From: Tulasnella sp. 424
Lineage: Eukaryota; Basidiomycota; Agaricomycetes; Cantharellales; Tulasnellaceae
Reading direction: 5' to 3'
Assembly (NCBI GenBank): GCA_019633425.1
Contig: WSUB01000370.1
Span: 1 to 16,280, forward strand
Length of the DNA: 16,280 nt
The position numbers and the translations under genes are program-made. Positions 1 through 8,906 of this stretch are shown one piece after another. The notes below the pieces were generated by a model, which did no database searches, was not told the DNA's origin, and worked only from the letters and a program-made list of their open reading frames with translations. Each line of letters begins with the position of its first letter. Position 1 is the stretch's first letter.

Positions 1-850
1 TGAGCCCGGCCGCGAGAATTTGCGCTCATCAAGCAAAGCCCCGCCGCGAGAATTCTCGCCCGTCTCACTAGATGATTCATCCTGGGGGACGTAGTCACCA
101 GGGAGGCCTGGGGGTGGCTTTCATATGGTGGGTGTGATTTCTCGCGAGTGCGGAGTTTTTGAACAAACGGAGCGTCATACTGGCCAGCCCAGGCCCACGA
201 ATTCTTCAAGGTTTTCCGCATGTTCAGATTCGGAATCTGCTTTCGAAATTCGAATGGGTTCGCCTATACTAATTAGTTCAAATAATGACGACAAGCTTAG
301 ACAAGAATTCTTTCAAGTAGATGTGTTCTCGTGGATTTTCTGATCGAGAGATCTTCACTTTGACTTGTATGAGACGTGCCGGGCTCTTTACCGATGAAGT
401 GCTCGTCGCCATGAGTGACCAGAAACTGGACCTCGTATCGCTGGCTTGATCAGGCCGCTGCGGAGCAAGATGCAAGGGAGGGAGTATTGCGAGGTTGCTT
501 CTCCACGGGAATCAAGATAAGGGATCCAATTCAGTCGCCTTACTGACGGCAAGGTCTGATCTGCCCTCGTCACAAAATAACCCCCTCAAACAACTCTGTC
601 TACAGTTCCCCATGTAACCCTGCTGTAACGAAACAAGGTTTTTTGAGTGATTTCTTCTACCCCGCCGCGAGTATACGCAACGACAAGCGCTCATCGCAGC
701 ACGGCAGATCCGCTTCCCTGTGAAGGACTGCAGTTACCCTGTAGACCGAATATGAAAACCCCAATATGAAGACAGTCAGAAGACGTGAGGCGTGCCTAAA
801 AGTACTTGCAATTGTCTTCCGAAGCCTAGATATGTCCGATAGATCCTTCA
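1..850. other. No recognisable gene; short palindromic repeats at the left edge
   Basis: All open frames here are short (about 60-70 codons), overlap on both strands and match no family I know. The only structure I see is a 12-bp direct repeat, GCCGCGAGAATT, at 9-20 and 43-54. A diverged form, GCCGCGAGTAT, lies at 664-674. The second copy is the left part of a perfect 14-bp palindrome, GCGAGAATTCTCGC, at 46-59. This is probably intergenic or decayed sequence. Confidence 0.5.
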
Positions 851-1633
851 CCCATGGCCATCGCCACCGTGTGTGATAAACCCTATAAGGCGCGACTCGA
901 CCGCGGTGACATGCCTCCGACCACTACGGGGTCCTCAGGCCCTCTCCTCGCAGCCGAATTCAACAGGAGCAACTTAGTACTTTGGATTGCCTATCGTACC
1001 ACACCGGACTGTTTGAGATGTTTACTTCAAGCAGTAAGGCCTCAGCTTCATCACCTAGACTTGAGAAAAATACCATGGAAAGCACCAAAGAGAAATCTGG
1101 AACAGGTGCAGAGCAACCAACCCCCTGTAGCCGTTTGCCTCGAGGCAAACTACAAGATAACGATGCTGTGAGCTCTGCGGGCGTCTTTTAAGACTCAAGG
1201 ATAAACCTCTTCCTCCGTGAAACCCCTTTCTCTCGCTTCCCCCCACCCTCCGGGCTCTGGACACTCATCGCTGACCATCGACCCATAGTATCACTCGTTC
1301 TCTCTCCGCTAAGCTCTTGATGAAAGAGAAAAGCTACTCTGCCAACGATCTTCGTTCGGCCCGATCCGACCCAAGATTCAAGTTAGGCGCCAAGTTGGTG
1401 CGTCACGTTCGAATTTTTGAAGTTTAATTCTAACGATCAATCGCTCGTAGAGGGCGAGAATTAAGAAGCTCGAGAAATGGCGAATCAGTCCCTCCTCGAT
1501 TAAAGCTCCCAAAGACGCCCGCCAATTCCATGGAGGGCATGCGACAGTATCAAAGGCTTTTCTGCTAGAGAGAGTCGACGTCGACTATAACAAAAGGGAT
1601 CCTTTGTTTTGGTTAAGGCCCCGGTCCTACAAG
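851..1633. other. Unassigned region, possibly the 5' end of the kinase gene
   Basis: Two overlapping plus-strand frames could be read. One starts at ATG 854 in a good context (CCCATGG) and runs 105 codons to 1171. The other has ATG 1075, also in a CCATGG context, and runs to 1191 with a Ser/Lys/Thr/Glu-rich, disordered-looking composition. A candidate donor GTGAGC lies near 1168. Kinases of this fungal family often begin with a disordered Ser-rich segment, so the second frame could be a 5' exon of the kinase gene downstream. I cannot join it by splice sites. From 1200 to 1630 I see no coding signal; a perfect palindrome AGTCGACGTCGACT lies at 1573-1586. Confidence 0.2.
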
Positions 1634-2682
1634 ATGAGGAAATATATGAAGTTATGCCGTCAATCCCCCAAATCCGATGACCATATCCGAGGGGTTGTGG
1701 ACGAGCCACGAGACGCCGAAGGGGAGCTTGGTGATGAAGAAAACGATGACGAAGAGGAGCACGGGTCTGATAATGATGACCGTTGGCTGGGACAGGTCAG
1801 TCGTGATCGATTTCTTTGCTCCTTTAGAATAATCGTTGAGCGGATTTCGAACCTCGATTTGAAAGTTCGTAGCAGTAAAGAAATCGAGGATAGGAGATAA
1901 TAAAGATCCGAAGCGAGTACTGGGAGTAAGCATCCTCCGTTTAGTTCCGTAAAGGTTTCATCAGGAGCTAAGCTCTTCCAGTTGGCACTCAGGGAAACGG
2001 AATTCCTAGTTGAGCTTTCTCATCCAAACATCGTCGAGCTCAAAGGGTTCGTCGTAGACCTATCCAAGGACATAATCTGGCTGGTATTCCCCTGGGCGGA
2101 AAATGGCAATCTAAAGCACTTTGTCGCTTCACGAGATTGGGAAATTCCAGAGCGGATCTCGTTGGTAAGACCAAAGGACTCCCTTGTGGTACCGACTCTG
2201 ATCATCTGTACTCTAGATCAACGACGTGGCGAAAGGATTGGCGCATCTTCATGGCCAAAAACCACCCGTATGCCACGGCAACCTCAAGTCGGTGAGCTCC
2301 AGATGTGCGATGATGAACGCTTGACATGCTGAGTCCTGAACCATGCAGTACAATGTATTAGTAAACTCGGCGCGCCGTGCAGTGATTACGGACTTTGGCT
2401 CTGCTCGTCACCTCGGAGAAGATGATCTTGACAGACAACCCGGGCTGGTCCAAAACCAACAGCAGCCGGTCCAAGCAATCTTCTCCACCCTCAGTAAAAC
2501 CATAACCCTTACAGGGAATATATATACCCTCCGCTGGGCTGCTCCAGAGCTGCTAAACGACGACCAAATAAGCCCCGGGAGTGATATATGGGCATTGGGA
2601 TGGATTGCATATGAAGTAAACCTCTGAACTCGACTCCGACGAGTATCTGAGGCTCACAAATTCGCTCCAAAAAGGTTCTGAC
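1634..2682 (+). pseudogene. Protein kinase-TPR gene, 5' part (N-lobe to subdomain IX), cut by retrotransposon
   Basis: This is the first half of a fungal serine/threonine kinase-like domain. The N-lobe reads from the VKV lysine (about 1951) through ALRETEFLVELSHPNIVELK at 1985 onward and the hinge segment WLVFPWAENGNLKHF. Introns follow at 2165-2216 (52 nt, GTAAGA..TAG), 2292-2348 (57 nt, GTGAGC..CAG) and 2616-2674 (59 nt, GTAAAC..AAG). Splicing them gives INDVAKGLAHLH, CHGNLKS, YNVLVN, ITDFGSARHL (DFG at 2391-2399), LRWAAPEL (APE) and SDIWALGWIAYE-VLT. The catalytic-loop Asp of HRD is Asn here (HGN, codon 2280-2282), so the protein may have been a pseudokinase. The 5' end is unclear: an acidic segment follows ATG 1634 and ERISNLDL at 1838-1861 resembles the usual pre-kinase stretch. 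However, two in-frame stops (1898-1903) precede the N-lobe and I find no glycine loop. The coding sequence stops inside codon ACC, where the LTR begins. Confidence 0.75.
2678..2682. repeat. Target site duplication, left copy (CTGAC)
   Basis: CTGAC directly precedes the 5' LTR and recurs directly after the 3' LTR. Five base pairs is the normal duplication length for copia integrases. Removing the element and one copy restores the reading frame of the kinase exon (VLT-NSIPF). Confidence 0.95.
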
Positions 2683-2826
2683 TGTTAGAATAAGCATTCG
2701 AACATATGTTTGTGTATCTTTGTCTGTAATAGTATATATACCCTGTAGAGTAAAGTAACGATTTGAATAATAACGATCTCCATCATCACTACGAGTGTGC
2801 CTCTACCCTCTATTCCGCTCTTAACA
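2683..2826 (+). repeat. 5' LTR (144 bp)
   Basis: The repeat is identical to 8763-8906 at a constant offset of 6080 bp. The ends form the short inverted repeat TGTTA..TAACA typical of LTR elements. At 144 bp it is short for a copia element. A TATA-like run at 2733-2740 should set the start of U5-containing transcripts within the last 70 bp. Confidence 0.97.
2733..2740 (+). promoter_or_regulatory. Putative LTR TATA box
   Basis: TATATATA lies mid-LTR, 87 bp before the LTR end. This position suits a U3 core promoter with the transcript starting around 2765. No ATG occurs between this box and the LTR end, so transcripts would begin free of upstream start codons. The start site itself is inferred. 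Confidence 0.5.
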
Positions 2827-2843
2827 GGTTATGGGCCCAGCGC
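2827..2843 (+). promoter_or_regulatory. Primer-binding site for the anticodon arm of initiator tRNA-Met
   Basis: GGTTATGGGCCCAGCGC starts at the first base after the LTR. Its reverse complement, GCGCTGGGCCCATAACC, is the conserved anticodon stem and loop of eukaryotic initiator tRNA-Met, CAT anticodon included. Most retroelements pair with the 3' acceptor end. Pairing to the internal anticodon region is the half-tRNA priming mode known from Drosophila copia and Ty5, in which the tRNA is cut in the anticodon region to supply the primer 3' end. The tRNA match is from general knowledge; no tRNA gene lies in the window. Confidence 0.88.
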
Positions 2844-4038
2844 ACAACTAATCGACCCCCACATCGACAGTTTAGCACACTCTACCTGATCGTTACCAAC
2901 ACCGTTCTCTACGAACGTCAGATCGAGCGCAGCGTGAACCCACCACGCACTTCGCCGATACGATATTGTAAACCGTTATACAGCCGTTATCCTCTGCGGA
3001 GGAGTGGTACCTGTAGGCTCTCGCACCTACTTGCATAACGTCGATCCATACCCCTCCCCTCATCACCCTCCTCCACGACCTCTCTGCTCGATCAGTTTCC
3101 AAAAGGACGAGTGCGAAACTCTTCTCATACGAGCTCCACGAGACAATCTCAGAGCCCATATCGACGAAGAGCGGTACACCGAGCAGACGTCACCCTTCCG
3201 CACCTTCAACCACTTACGCCGCCTTGGAGAGGTCATCCGACCCGGAATCCCAGCCGGTACGGTGAATTGAAGCCTGCAATCGCTCTATCCTCGAGGTAAC
3301 CAACATTAAGTTCACACCTCTGTGTTATCACACACACCGCGACCACGCGTTTTCGCACGCTCCCCACATAAGTCCACAACGGCAGTCCAGACCAGGTCTC
3401 AGACTCTCCCATTCCGGCAACACAAGGCCAGATATACTAGCCTTCGACGCGACGCAGCACTAGTAGCTCGGCGATTTCAAACCTTAGCAACAAATCACCG
3501 CTTCATCTACAGACACCGGCTACCAATCGCCCCAATCGCTCACATCCCAGTCGTCACAGTCGGCCGACCAGGAATACCCTACTCATTTCGGACACTAAAC
3601 CGCACTCCTCGACAACCATTATACCACGGACTTTACTAAAAACGGAGTCCACATTCCATCCAGAAGTCTCAGAGTTCGTCTACCAACCAAGCATCTCGTC
3701 CTACCACACAGCCTTATCCTACGTTTCTTCGTCACCAAAAGACACGTGGACAGAAGCCACCCGCTTAGGACAAGAACCCAGAAACCTGGAACACTGTGTT
3801 CTAAGACAACTCAAAACCTACGGTTACACCAAGAAGGAGCGAGCGTATTGGCGCAACGTCCTTGCTATTGCAAAACACCAGTCCAGGATCCTACACTCTC
3901 GCGAGAATAAGACGAGTGCCACTACTCCATAAAAACCGCGAGACGCGTAAACCACATCCCAACCAATTATCTGCCAGCGAATCTCTCTCTCTCTCTCTCT
4001 CCTCCCTTCAGCCCGCACCTTAACTCGTACTATCAAAC
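2844..4038 (+). promoter_or_regulatory. Long AUG-free leader of the retrotransposon
   Basis: About 1.2 kb separates the primer-binding site from the Gag-Pol start. It is C/A-rich and has no long plus-strand frame that begins with ATG. I read every line from 2834 to 4038 and found no ATG at all. The same-composition triplets GAT, GTA and AGT each occur roughly 9-15 times. It ends with a (CT)n tract at about 3982-4002, then CCTCCCTTCAG at 4001-4011, then the start codon 28 nt later in a good context (A at -3). The leader may carry packaging or dimerisation signals, or a leader intron; neither is shown by the sequence. Confidence 0.8.
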
Positions 4039-7000
4039 ATGTCCACCCGCATTGATCCCACCAAAATCGAACTCATCCTATCGTCTGAAACGCACGCCAG
4101 ATGGAAACACGCGGTCAAAGCAGCTGCATTATCCAACGGTGCTTGGGGCATCCTGAAAGGGTCCTCAGTCATCCCACACGCTGCTCCGACGACGGAAGAG
4201 CACCGTAAGGAGAACCGGGAATGGGAGAAGAGACGTGAAGGCGTATCAGGCGTAATCTACGCAACCCTCGATGAAGCCCACCAAGGGATTGTCGCCGACA
4301 TCGACCCAGAAGACGCAAAAGCTCTCTGGGACAAGCTCAATGCCCAATACGAAAGGAAAGACATAGGCGGGAGATTCTTCGCAATGCAAAACCTCATGGC
4401 CATCACATACAAAGACAGCGACCACCCATCAGAATCGCTTTCCGAGTTCGGCAACCGAGTCGTAGATGCAGCAAAGAAATTCAGAGACCTAATGCCGGAT
4501 GAGCCAGCACTAGTGCAAGCAACAACCACCGCGGCGACAGCAACATGCAGAGACGAAGGTACTCACAGGGTAACCATCACCCAGGGCACACTTACACCTG
4601 CAACGCTAAGCGCTGGTTTCACCGCGACGATGCTCGTCGATGAGCTCACCATCAACGTCATCATCATCGGCCTAGGAAGATCTGAAGAGTCACAGCGACT
4701 CAAACACACTCTCATCCAGACGGGCATTAAGTCTCTCACCGACCTCCTCTCCGCTCTCCAAAAGGAAGACAGTCTCAACAAGTCCGAAGACTTCTCGCCC
4801 ACTGGCAACGCTCTCGCAGCAACCACCACAGCACCTCGACGAAAAGACAAGGGAAAATACTTCTGCAAGAAACACGGAGAGAACAAGTCCCACAACACCA
4901 GAGACTGCAAAGCACTCAAAACTGAGAATGCCAACGTCGGAGAAGGAGGCCAAGCTGCCCTAGTCGCAGGTGTGAATAAAATTGCAAGTCCTCCTATTCG
5001 ACGATCACCGAGCGAGAGCGCTAACACATTCTGGAACGTGGACTCAGGGGCTACGTCGCATATGACTCCTCACAAAGAATGGATCAGAAACATGAAACCT
5101 TGCCGTATACCCATTCGCTTAGCCAACCACAACGTTGTCTTTGCGACCGGTAAAGGAAACGTGGTATTCACCCCTACGCGAAATATGTGTTCCATTATGT
5201 TTAGCAATGTCTTGTATGTTCCCGAGCTCCAAAACAATCTATTCTCCATTGTCGCCGCCGTTGTTGAATCAAAACTGCGTGTCGAGATCGAAAATTCAGA
5301 ACTAGTATTCAAAGACAAAGGAGAAGTCATCCTAACCGGATCAATAAAAGGGAAAGTCGCAATGCTAGACGGCCAGACGGTCGAAGCAATAGAAGCACAA
5401 GCGTTCCTAACATCAGTTAGCAAGGACCTACTGCACCAACGTCTTGGACACATCGGAAAAGCGCGACTAGAACAAATGCTCAAACAAAATTTAGTGAAAG
5501 GCATATCGATTGAGGGGGGGGCAGAGATAAAAGACATCTGCGAGCATTGCATAGCCGGCAAACAACACCGAGATCCCTTTCCCAAACTCTCTGAGAACAG
5601 AGCCACCGAGATCCTTGTCCGAATCCACACCGACGTACATGGTCCTCTAAAACGGGCAACATCAGCCGCTGAGTACTGGATAACACTAGTTGATGACGCG
5701 AGCAGAAAGAAAGAAGTTGTCCCTATGACCAGAAAGAGTGACTCGGCGGAAATCATCGAAAACTATATCAAAAGGATACAAAGACAGACTGGAAAGAAAG
5801 TAAAGATGGTCAGAGACGACAAAGGAGGCGAATATATGAGCAAAAAACTCCAGAAATTCTTCGAGTCAGAAGGCATCATTCGAGAACAAACCGTCAGAGC
5901 AACACCATCACAGAACGGAGTAGCTGAACGACTCAACAGGACACTGGCAGAGGGCATCGTAGCAATGCTAAACCAAGCGAACCTCCCACAAAATTTCTGG
6001 GCATTTGCAGTGGTGTATCTTGCAAAAATCCTGGATGTAACACCATCCTCAGCCCTATCCGATACCACATCATATGAAGTCTGGACAGGCACCAAACCAG
6101 ACTTAACCATGTTCCGAACCTTTGGATGCAGAATGTTCGTAAATGTACTCAAAAAGGACCGGAAAAACCTGGAGTCACACACACGACCTTGTATTTTCAT
6201 CGGCTTCCACGAAGGAATGAAAGGGTGGAAATTCTACGATCCAGTAACAAAGAAAACCGGAGTATCGCGAGACGCCATATTCGACGAAACTTCATTCCCA
6301 GGTTTATCCACAAAAGGAAATGTAGTGACGCCTGAAAAATCAGAACTCATCACCTTTTGGATCGACACCAAACCAGATGACGAAGAAGCTTCACCGACAC
6401 CATCTCTGCCTCCACCTCCGCCGCCAGCCTCCCCAGCACTGTCACTCCCTACTCCACTCCCACCTGCGCCTCCGGCTCCGAGTCCAACTCCTCCTCCAAG
6501 GGAACAGACACCACCACAATCTCCACCACCTTCAACTGCTCCGTTCTCACCTGCCACACCAGCGAGACTAGCGCCCTCATCAGCACCTGTCCCCTTTCCG
6601 CAACAGTCTCCCTCCAGACCATCGTCATCCACTGCACCACAAGAAAGCCCACGAGACAGAAAAGTGGCGTCTACAATGGACTTCTCAGCAGCAGTTAAGA
6701 AAAAGGGTACGAAAGCGAGCTTCACAGTGCCACCGCCAGCGAGTGCCAGACCAATTAGAGCCACAGAGGTGCACGGAGACTACAAGGAGGGGGTGCGAAG
6801 AGGAACTCAACCAGCACCAAGGCGAGAAACTCTCCAGATAGTGAATCGAGGGGGTACACAGGATGATAACGAGCGCCCACTACCTGGAACTTTCCCAAGT
6901 CTCCCAACTCTTCCATCCAGCGATGAGGAAGAACCCACAAGTGCAGATGAAGAGAACGTGGTTGATACCCTCTTGCAGACAGAGGAAGAAGCAGACCTAG

Positions 7001-8739
7001 ATGCAGCATTAAAAGCCACTCCCATTGTCGATTCCCTTGAATTTGTCTACAGCCTCAGCGATGCATTCGTCCCATGGCTCACAGCACAACAGATCGGCAT
7101 GGAAATAGCAATTGAACGAGCCAACTCCGCAGCAACCAGACCAGAAGATTCACCGAGAAACTGGACTGAAGCAATGTCTAGATCAGACGCAGACAAATGG
7201 CTTGAAGCTGCAGAAACAGAGGTGGAAGCACTCAGGAGAAACGGCACTTGGGAACTAGTCGAACTTCCACCAGGACGAAAACCGATAGGCTCCAGATGGG
7301 TCTTCCTAATCAAGAGAAAATCAGACGGCACAATCGATCGATATAAGGCAAGACTGGTCGCAAAAGGCTACGCACAAGCACCAGGAATCGACTTTGATCA
7401 AGTATTCGCACCAACTGCCAGACTTGCTGCCCTCAGAGCCATTCTAGCCCAAGCCGCGTTAAATGGAGAACACATTGAATCCCTCGATATCTCAAATGCC
7501 TACCTAAACGGAGAATTAGAAGAAGAATACGAGGTTTACATGAACCAACCTGAGGGATTCACCAAAAAAGGACCAAACAACGAACGATGGGTGTGCAAAC
7601 TTAAGAAAGGACTTTACGGACTCAAACAAGCTGGACGTCTCTGGTACCAAAAACTAGGAGAAACACTGGAGCAGATTGGATTCAAACAAATCAACGCAGA
7701 TCCCAGTGTATACGTATGGATGTTGAAAGATGTCCGCGTCATTCTCCCAGTATTCGTCGACGATGTGACGATAACCTCTAAGTCAACCGAGAAGACAAAC
7801 TGGGTAAAGGAGGAACTGGCAAAACACTTCAAAGTAAGAGACCTAGGTCCCACATCATACCTCTTGGGCATTAAAGTCGAATATGATAAATCTCAACACC
7901 GCCTTCAACTCTCCCAAACACAATACATCATCGACATGCTCAATCGCTTCGGAATGACCGACTGCTCAGGAGTCACTACTCCAATGGATCCAGGAGCACA
8001 ACTATCAAAGGAACAGAGTCCCAAATCCGACGAAGAAAAGGAGTATATGACAAAAGTCCCCTACATCAATGCAGTAGGAGCCCTAATGTACCTCGCAGTG
8101 GCAACCCGACCAGACATCGTGTATACGGTAGCAAAACTGGCCCAATTCAACTCTTACCCAGGAGAAGCGCATTGGAAAGCCGTTAAACACCTCCTTCGCT
8201 ACCTCCAAGAAACCAAAGATCTCAAACTCACCTACCAACCATCTACCGACGGAAAGGATACCTTGTCAACAGAGATCTTCCGAGCCTACAGCGACGCAGA
8301 CCATGCAGGATGTTTGGATACGCGAAGGTCTACCACTGGATACTTCCTCAAGATGGGAACTGGAGCCATCAGCTGGTCGAGCAAGAAACAAGCGTCCGTA
8401 TCATTCTCATCGACGGAGGCAGAGTACATAGCAGCAGCAACAGCGGGAGTAGAAGTTATCTGGATGCGTGAACTCCTCAAAGAACTTGGATTCAAAATCA
8501 ACTCCGCCTCACCACTATACATGGACAACAAATCGGCTTTAGCAGTAGTCAAGAATCCCAAGCACCATGGTTGCATGAAACATGTCGATATCAGATACCA
8601 TTGGATTAGGCAAGAAGTCAAACGCAAGAACATCTCAGTCCATTTTCTCCCAACAGAACAAATGACCGCCGACATTCTCACCAAACCACTCGCACGACTA
8701 TGGGTTGAAACGCATCGATCAAACCTAGGATTACTATAA
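4039..8739 (+). CDS. Copia Gag-Pol polyprotein, intact
   Basis: This single 1566-residue frame encodes all functions for copying the element. Residues 1-270 are Gag. A variant zinc knuckle C276-x2-H279-x5-H285-x4-C290 follows. The aspartic protease motif DSGAT is at 335-339. The pre-integrase zinc finger has H466 and C501-x2-C504. The integrase core carries D532, D594 and E630, and D594 to E630 has exactly the 35-residue spacing. A Pro/Ser-rich linker spans about 785-880. Reverse transcriptase covers about 1041-1300, with D1150 in the first motif and FVDD at 1239-1242 where YVDD is usual. RNase H has D1419, E1460, D1496 and D1545 and ends in the common ADILTKPL. No stop or frameshift separates Gag from Pol, so Gag excess would need protein processing or another mechanism. 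All expected catalytic residues are present. Confidence 0.97.
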   Translation: MSTRIDPTKIELILSSETHARWKHAVKAAALSNGAWGILKGSSVIPHAAPTTEEHRKENREWEKRREGVSGVIYATLDEAHQGIVADIDPEDAKALWDKLNAQYERKDIGGRFFAMQNLMAITYKDSDHPSESLSEFGNRVVDAAKKFRDLMPDEPALVQATTTAATATCRDEGTHRVTITQGTLTPATLSAGFTATMLVDELTINVIIIGLGRSEESQRLKHTLIQTGIKSLTDLLSALQKEDSLNKSEDFSPTGNALAATTTAPRRKDKGKYFCKKHGENKSHNTRDCKALKTENANVGEGGQAALVAGVNKIASPPIRRSPSESANTFWNVDSGATSHMTPHKEWIRNMKPCRIPIRLANHNVVFATGKGNVVFTPTRNMCSIMFSNVLYVPELQNNLFSIVAAVVESKLRVEIENSELVFKDKGEVILTGSIKGKVAMLDGQTVEAIEAQAFLTSVSKDLLHQRLGHIGKARLEQMLKQNLVKGISIEGGAEIKDICEHCIAGKQHRDPFPKLSENRATEILVRIHTDVHGPLKRATSAAEYWITLVDDASRKKEVVPMTRKSDSAEIIENYIKRIQRQTGKKVKMVRDDKGGEYMSKKLQKFFESEGIIREQTVRATPSQNGVAERLNRTLAEGIVAMLNQANLPQNFWAFAVVYLAKILDVTPSSALSDTTSYEVWTGTKPDLTMFRTFGCRMFVNVLKKDRKNLESHTRPCIFIGFHEGMKGWKFYDPVTKKTGVSRDAIFDETSFPGLSTKGNVVTPEKSELITFWIDTKPDDEEASPTPSLPPPPPPASPALSLPTPLPPAPPAPSPTPPPREQTPPQSPPPSTAPFSPATPARLAPSSAPVPFPQQSPSRPSSSTAPQESPRDRKVASTMDFSAAVKKKGTKASFTVPPPASARPIRATEVHGDYKEGVRRGTQPAPRRETLQIVNRGGTQDDNERPLPGTFPSLPTLPSSDEEEPTSADEENVVDTLLQTEEEADLDAALKATPIVDSLEFVYSLSDAFVPWLTAQQIGMEIAIERANSAATRPEDSPRNWTEAMSRSDADKWLEAAETEVEALRRNGTWELVELPPGRKPIGSRWVFLIKRKSDGTIDRYKARLVAKGYAQAPGIDFDQVFAPTARLAALRAILAQAALNGEHIESLDISNAYLNGELEEEYEVYMNQPEGFTKKGPNNERWVCKLKKGLYGLKQAGRLWYQKLGETLEQIGFKQINADPSVYVWMLKDVRVILPVFVDDVTITSKSTEKTNWVKEELAKHFKVRDLGPTSYLLGIKVEYDKSQHRLQLSQTQYIIDMLNRFGMTDCSGVTTPMDPGAQLSKEQSPKSDEEKEYMTKVPYINAVGALMYLAVATRPDIVYTVAKLAQFNSYPGEAHWKAVKHLLRYLQETKDLKLTYQPSTDGKDTLSTEIFRAYSDADHAGCLDTRRSTTGYFLKMGTGAISWSSKKQASVSFSSTEAEYIAAATAGVEVIWMRELLKELGFKINSASPLYMDNKSALAVVKNPKHHGCMKHVDIRYHWIRQEVKRKNISVHFLPTEQMTADILTKPLARLWVETHRSNLGLL

Positions 8740-8750
8740 ACATATCTTCG

Positions 8751-8762
8751 ATTGAGGGGGTG
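8751..8762 (+). promoter_or_regulatory. Polypurine tract
   Basis: ATTGAGGGGGTG lies directly before the 3' LTR. GAGGGGG next to the LTR is the usual copia plus-strand primer. The two bases TG between the purine run and the LTR's own TG make the exact cleavage point ambiguous by two bases. Confidence 0.85.
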
Positions 8763-8906
8763 TGTTAGAATAAGCATTCGAACATATGTTTGTGTATCTT
8801 TGTCTGTAATAGTATATATACCCTGTAGAGTAAAGTAACGATTTGAATAATAACGATCTCCATCATCACTACGAGTGTGCCTCTACCCTCTATTCCGCTC
8901 TTAACA
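8763..8906 (+). repeat. 3' LTR (144 bp)
   Basis: It is identical to the 5' LTR. It follows the polypurine tract directly and is followed by the second copy of the target duplication. Its own TATA-like run falls at 8813-8820, so it could in principle drive readthrough into the 3' half of the broken kinase-TPR gene. Confidence 0.97.

Larger units (their letters stand above)
2683..8906 (+). mobile_element. Complete Ty1/copia (Pseudoviridae-type) LTR retrotransposon
   Basis: This is a full-length element of 6224 bp. It has 144-bp LTRs starting TGTTAGAA and ending TTAACA, a primer-binding site directly after the 5' LTR, a long leader, one Gag-Pol reading frame and a polypurine tract directly before the 3' LTR. 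The pol order protease, integrase, reverse transcriptase, RNase H defines Ty1/copia. The two LTRs show no difference when read side by side. The 5-bp target duplication is perfect and the open reading frame has no break. Together these point to a very recent insertion and a probably competent copy. It lies in the same orientation as the kinase-TPR gene that it interrupts, inside an exon. Confidence 0.97.

Noticed and set aside
125..851. Short open frames near the left edge on both strands
   Set aside because: All are under 75 codons, mutually overlapping and often start with non-ATG codons, with no family resemblance.
1875..1944. An intron bridging the in-frame stops before the kinase N-lobe (GTAAAG..TTTAG)
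   Set aside because: Joining these sites puts the downstream N-lobe out of phase and creates an immediate stop, so the upstream structure is left unresolved.
3004..3639. Plus-strand open frames in the retrotransposon leader
   Set aside because: They have no ATG start (the leader contains none), no recognisable domain and C-rich low-complexity composition. Gag is complete within the main frame.
4563..8777. Many minus-strand frames of 85-228 codons opposite Gag-Pol
   Set aside because: They are shadows of a long C/A-rich coding strand. The glycine/serine-rich one at 6234-6764 is simply the complement of the proline linker.
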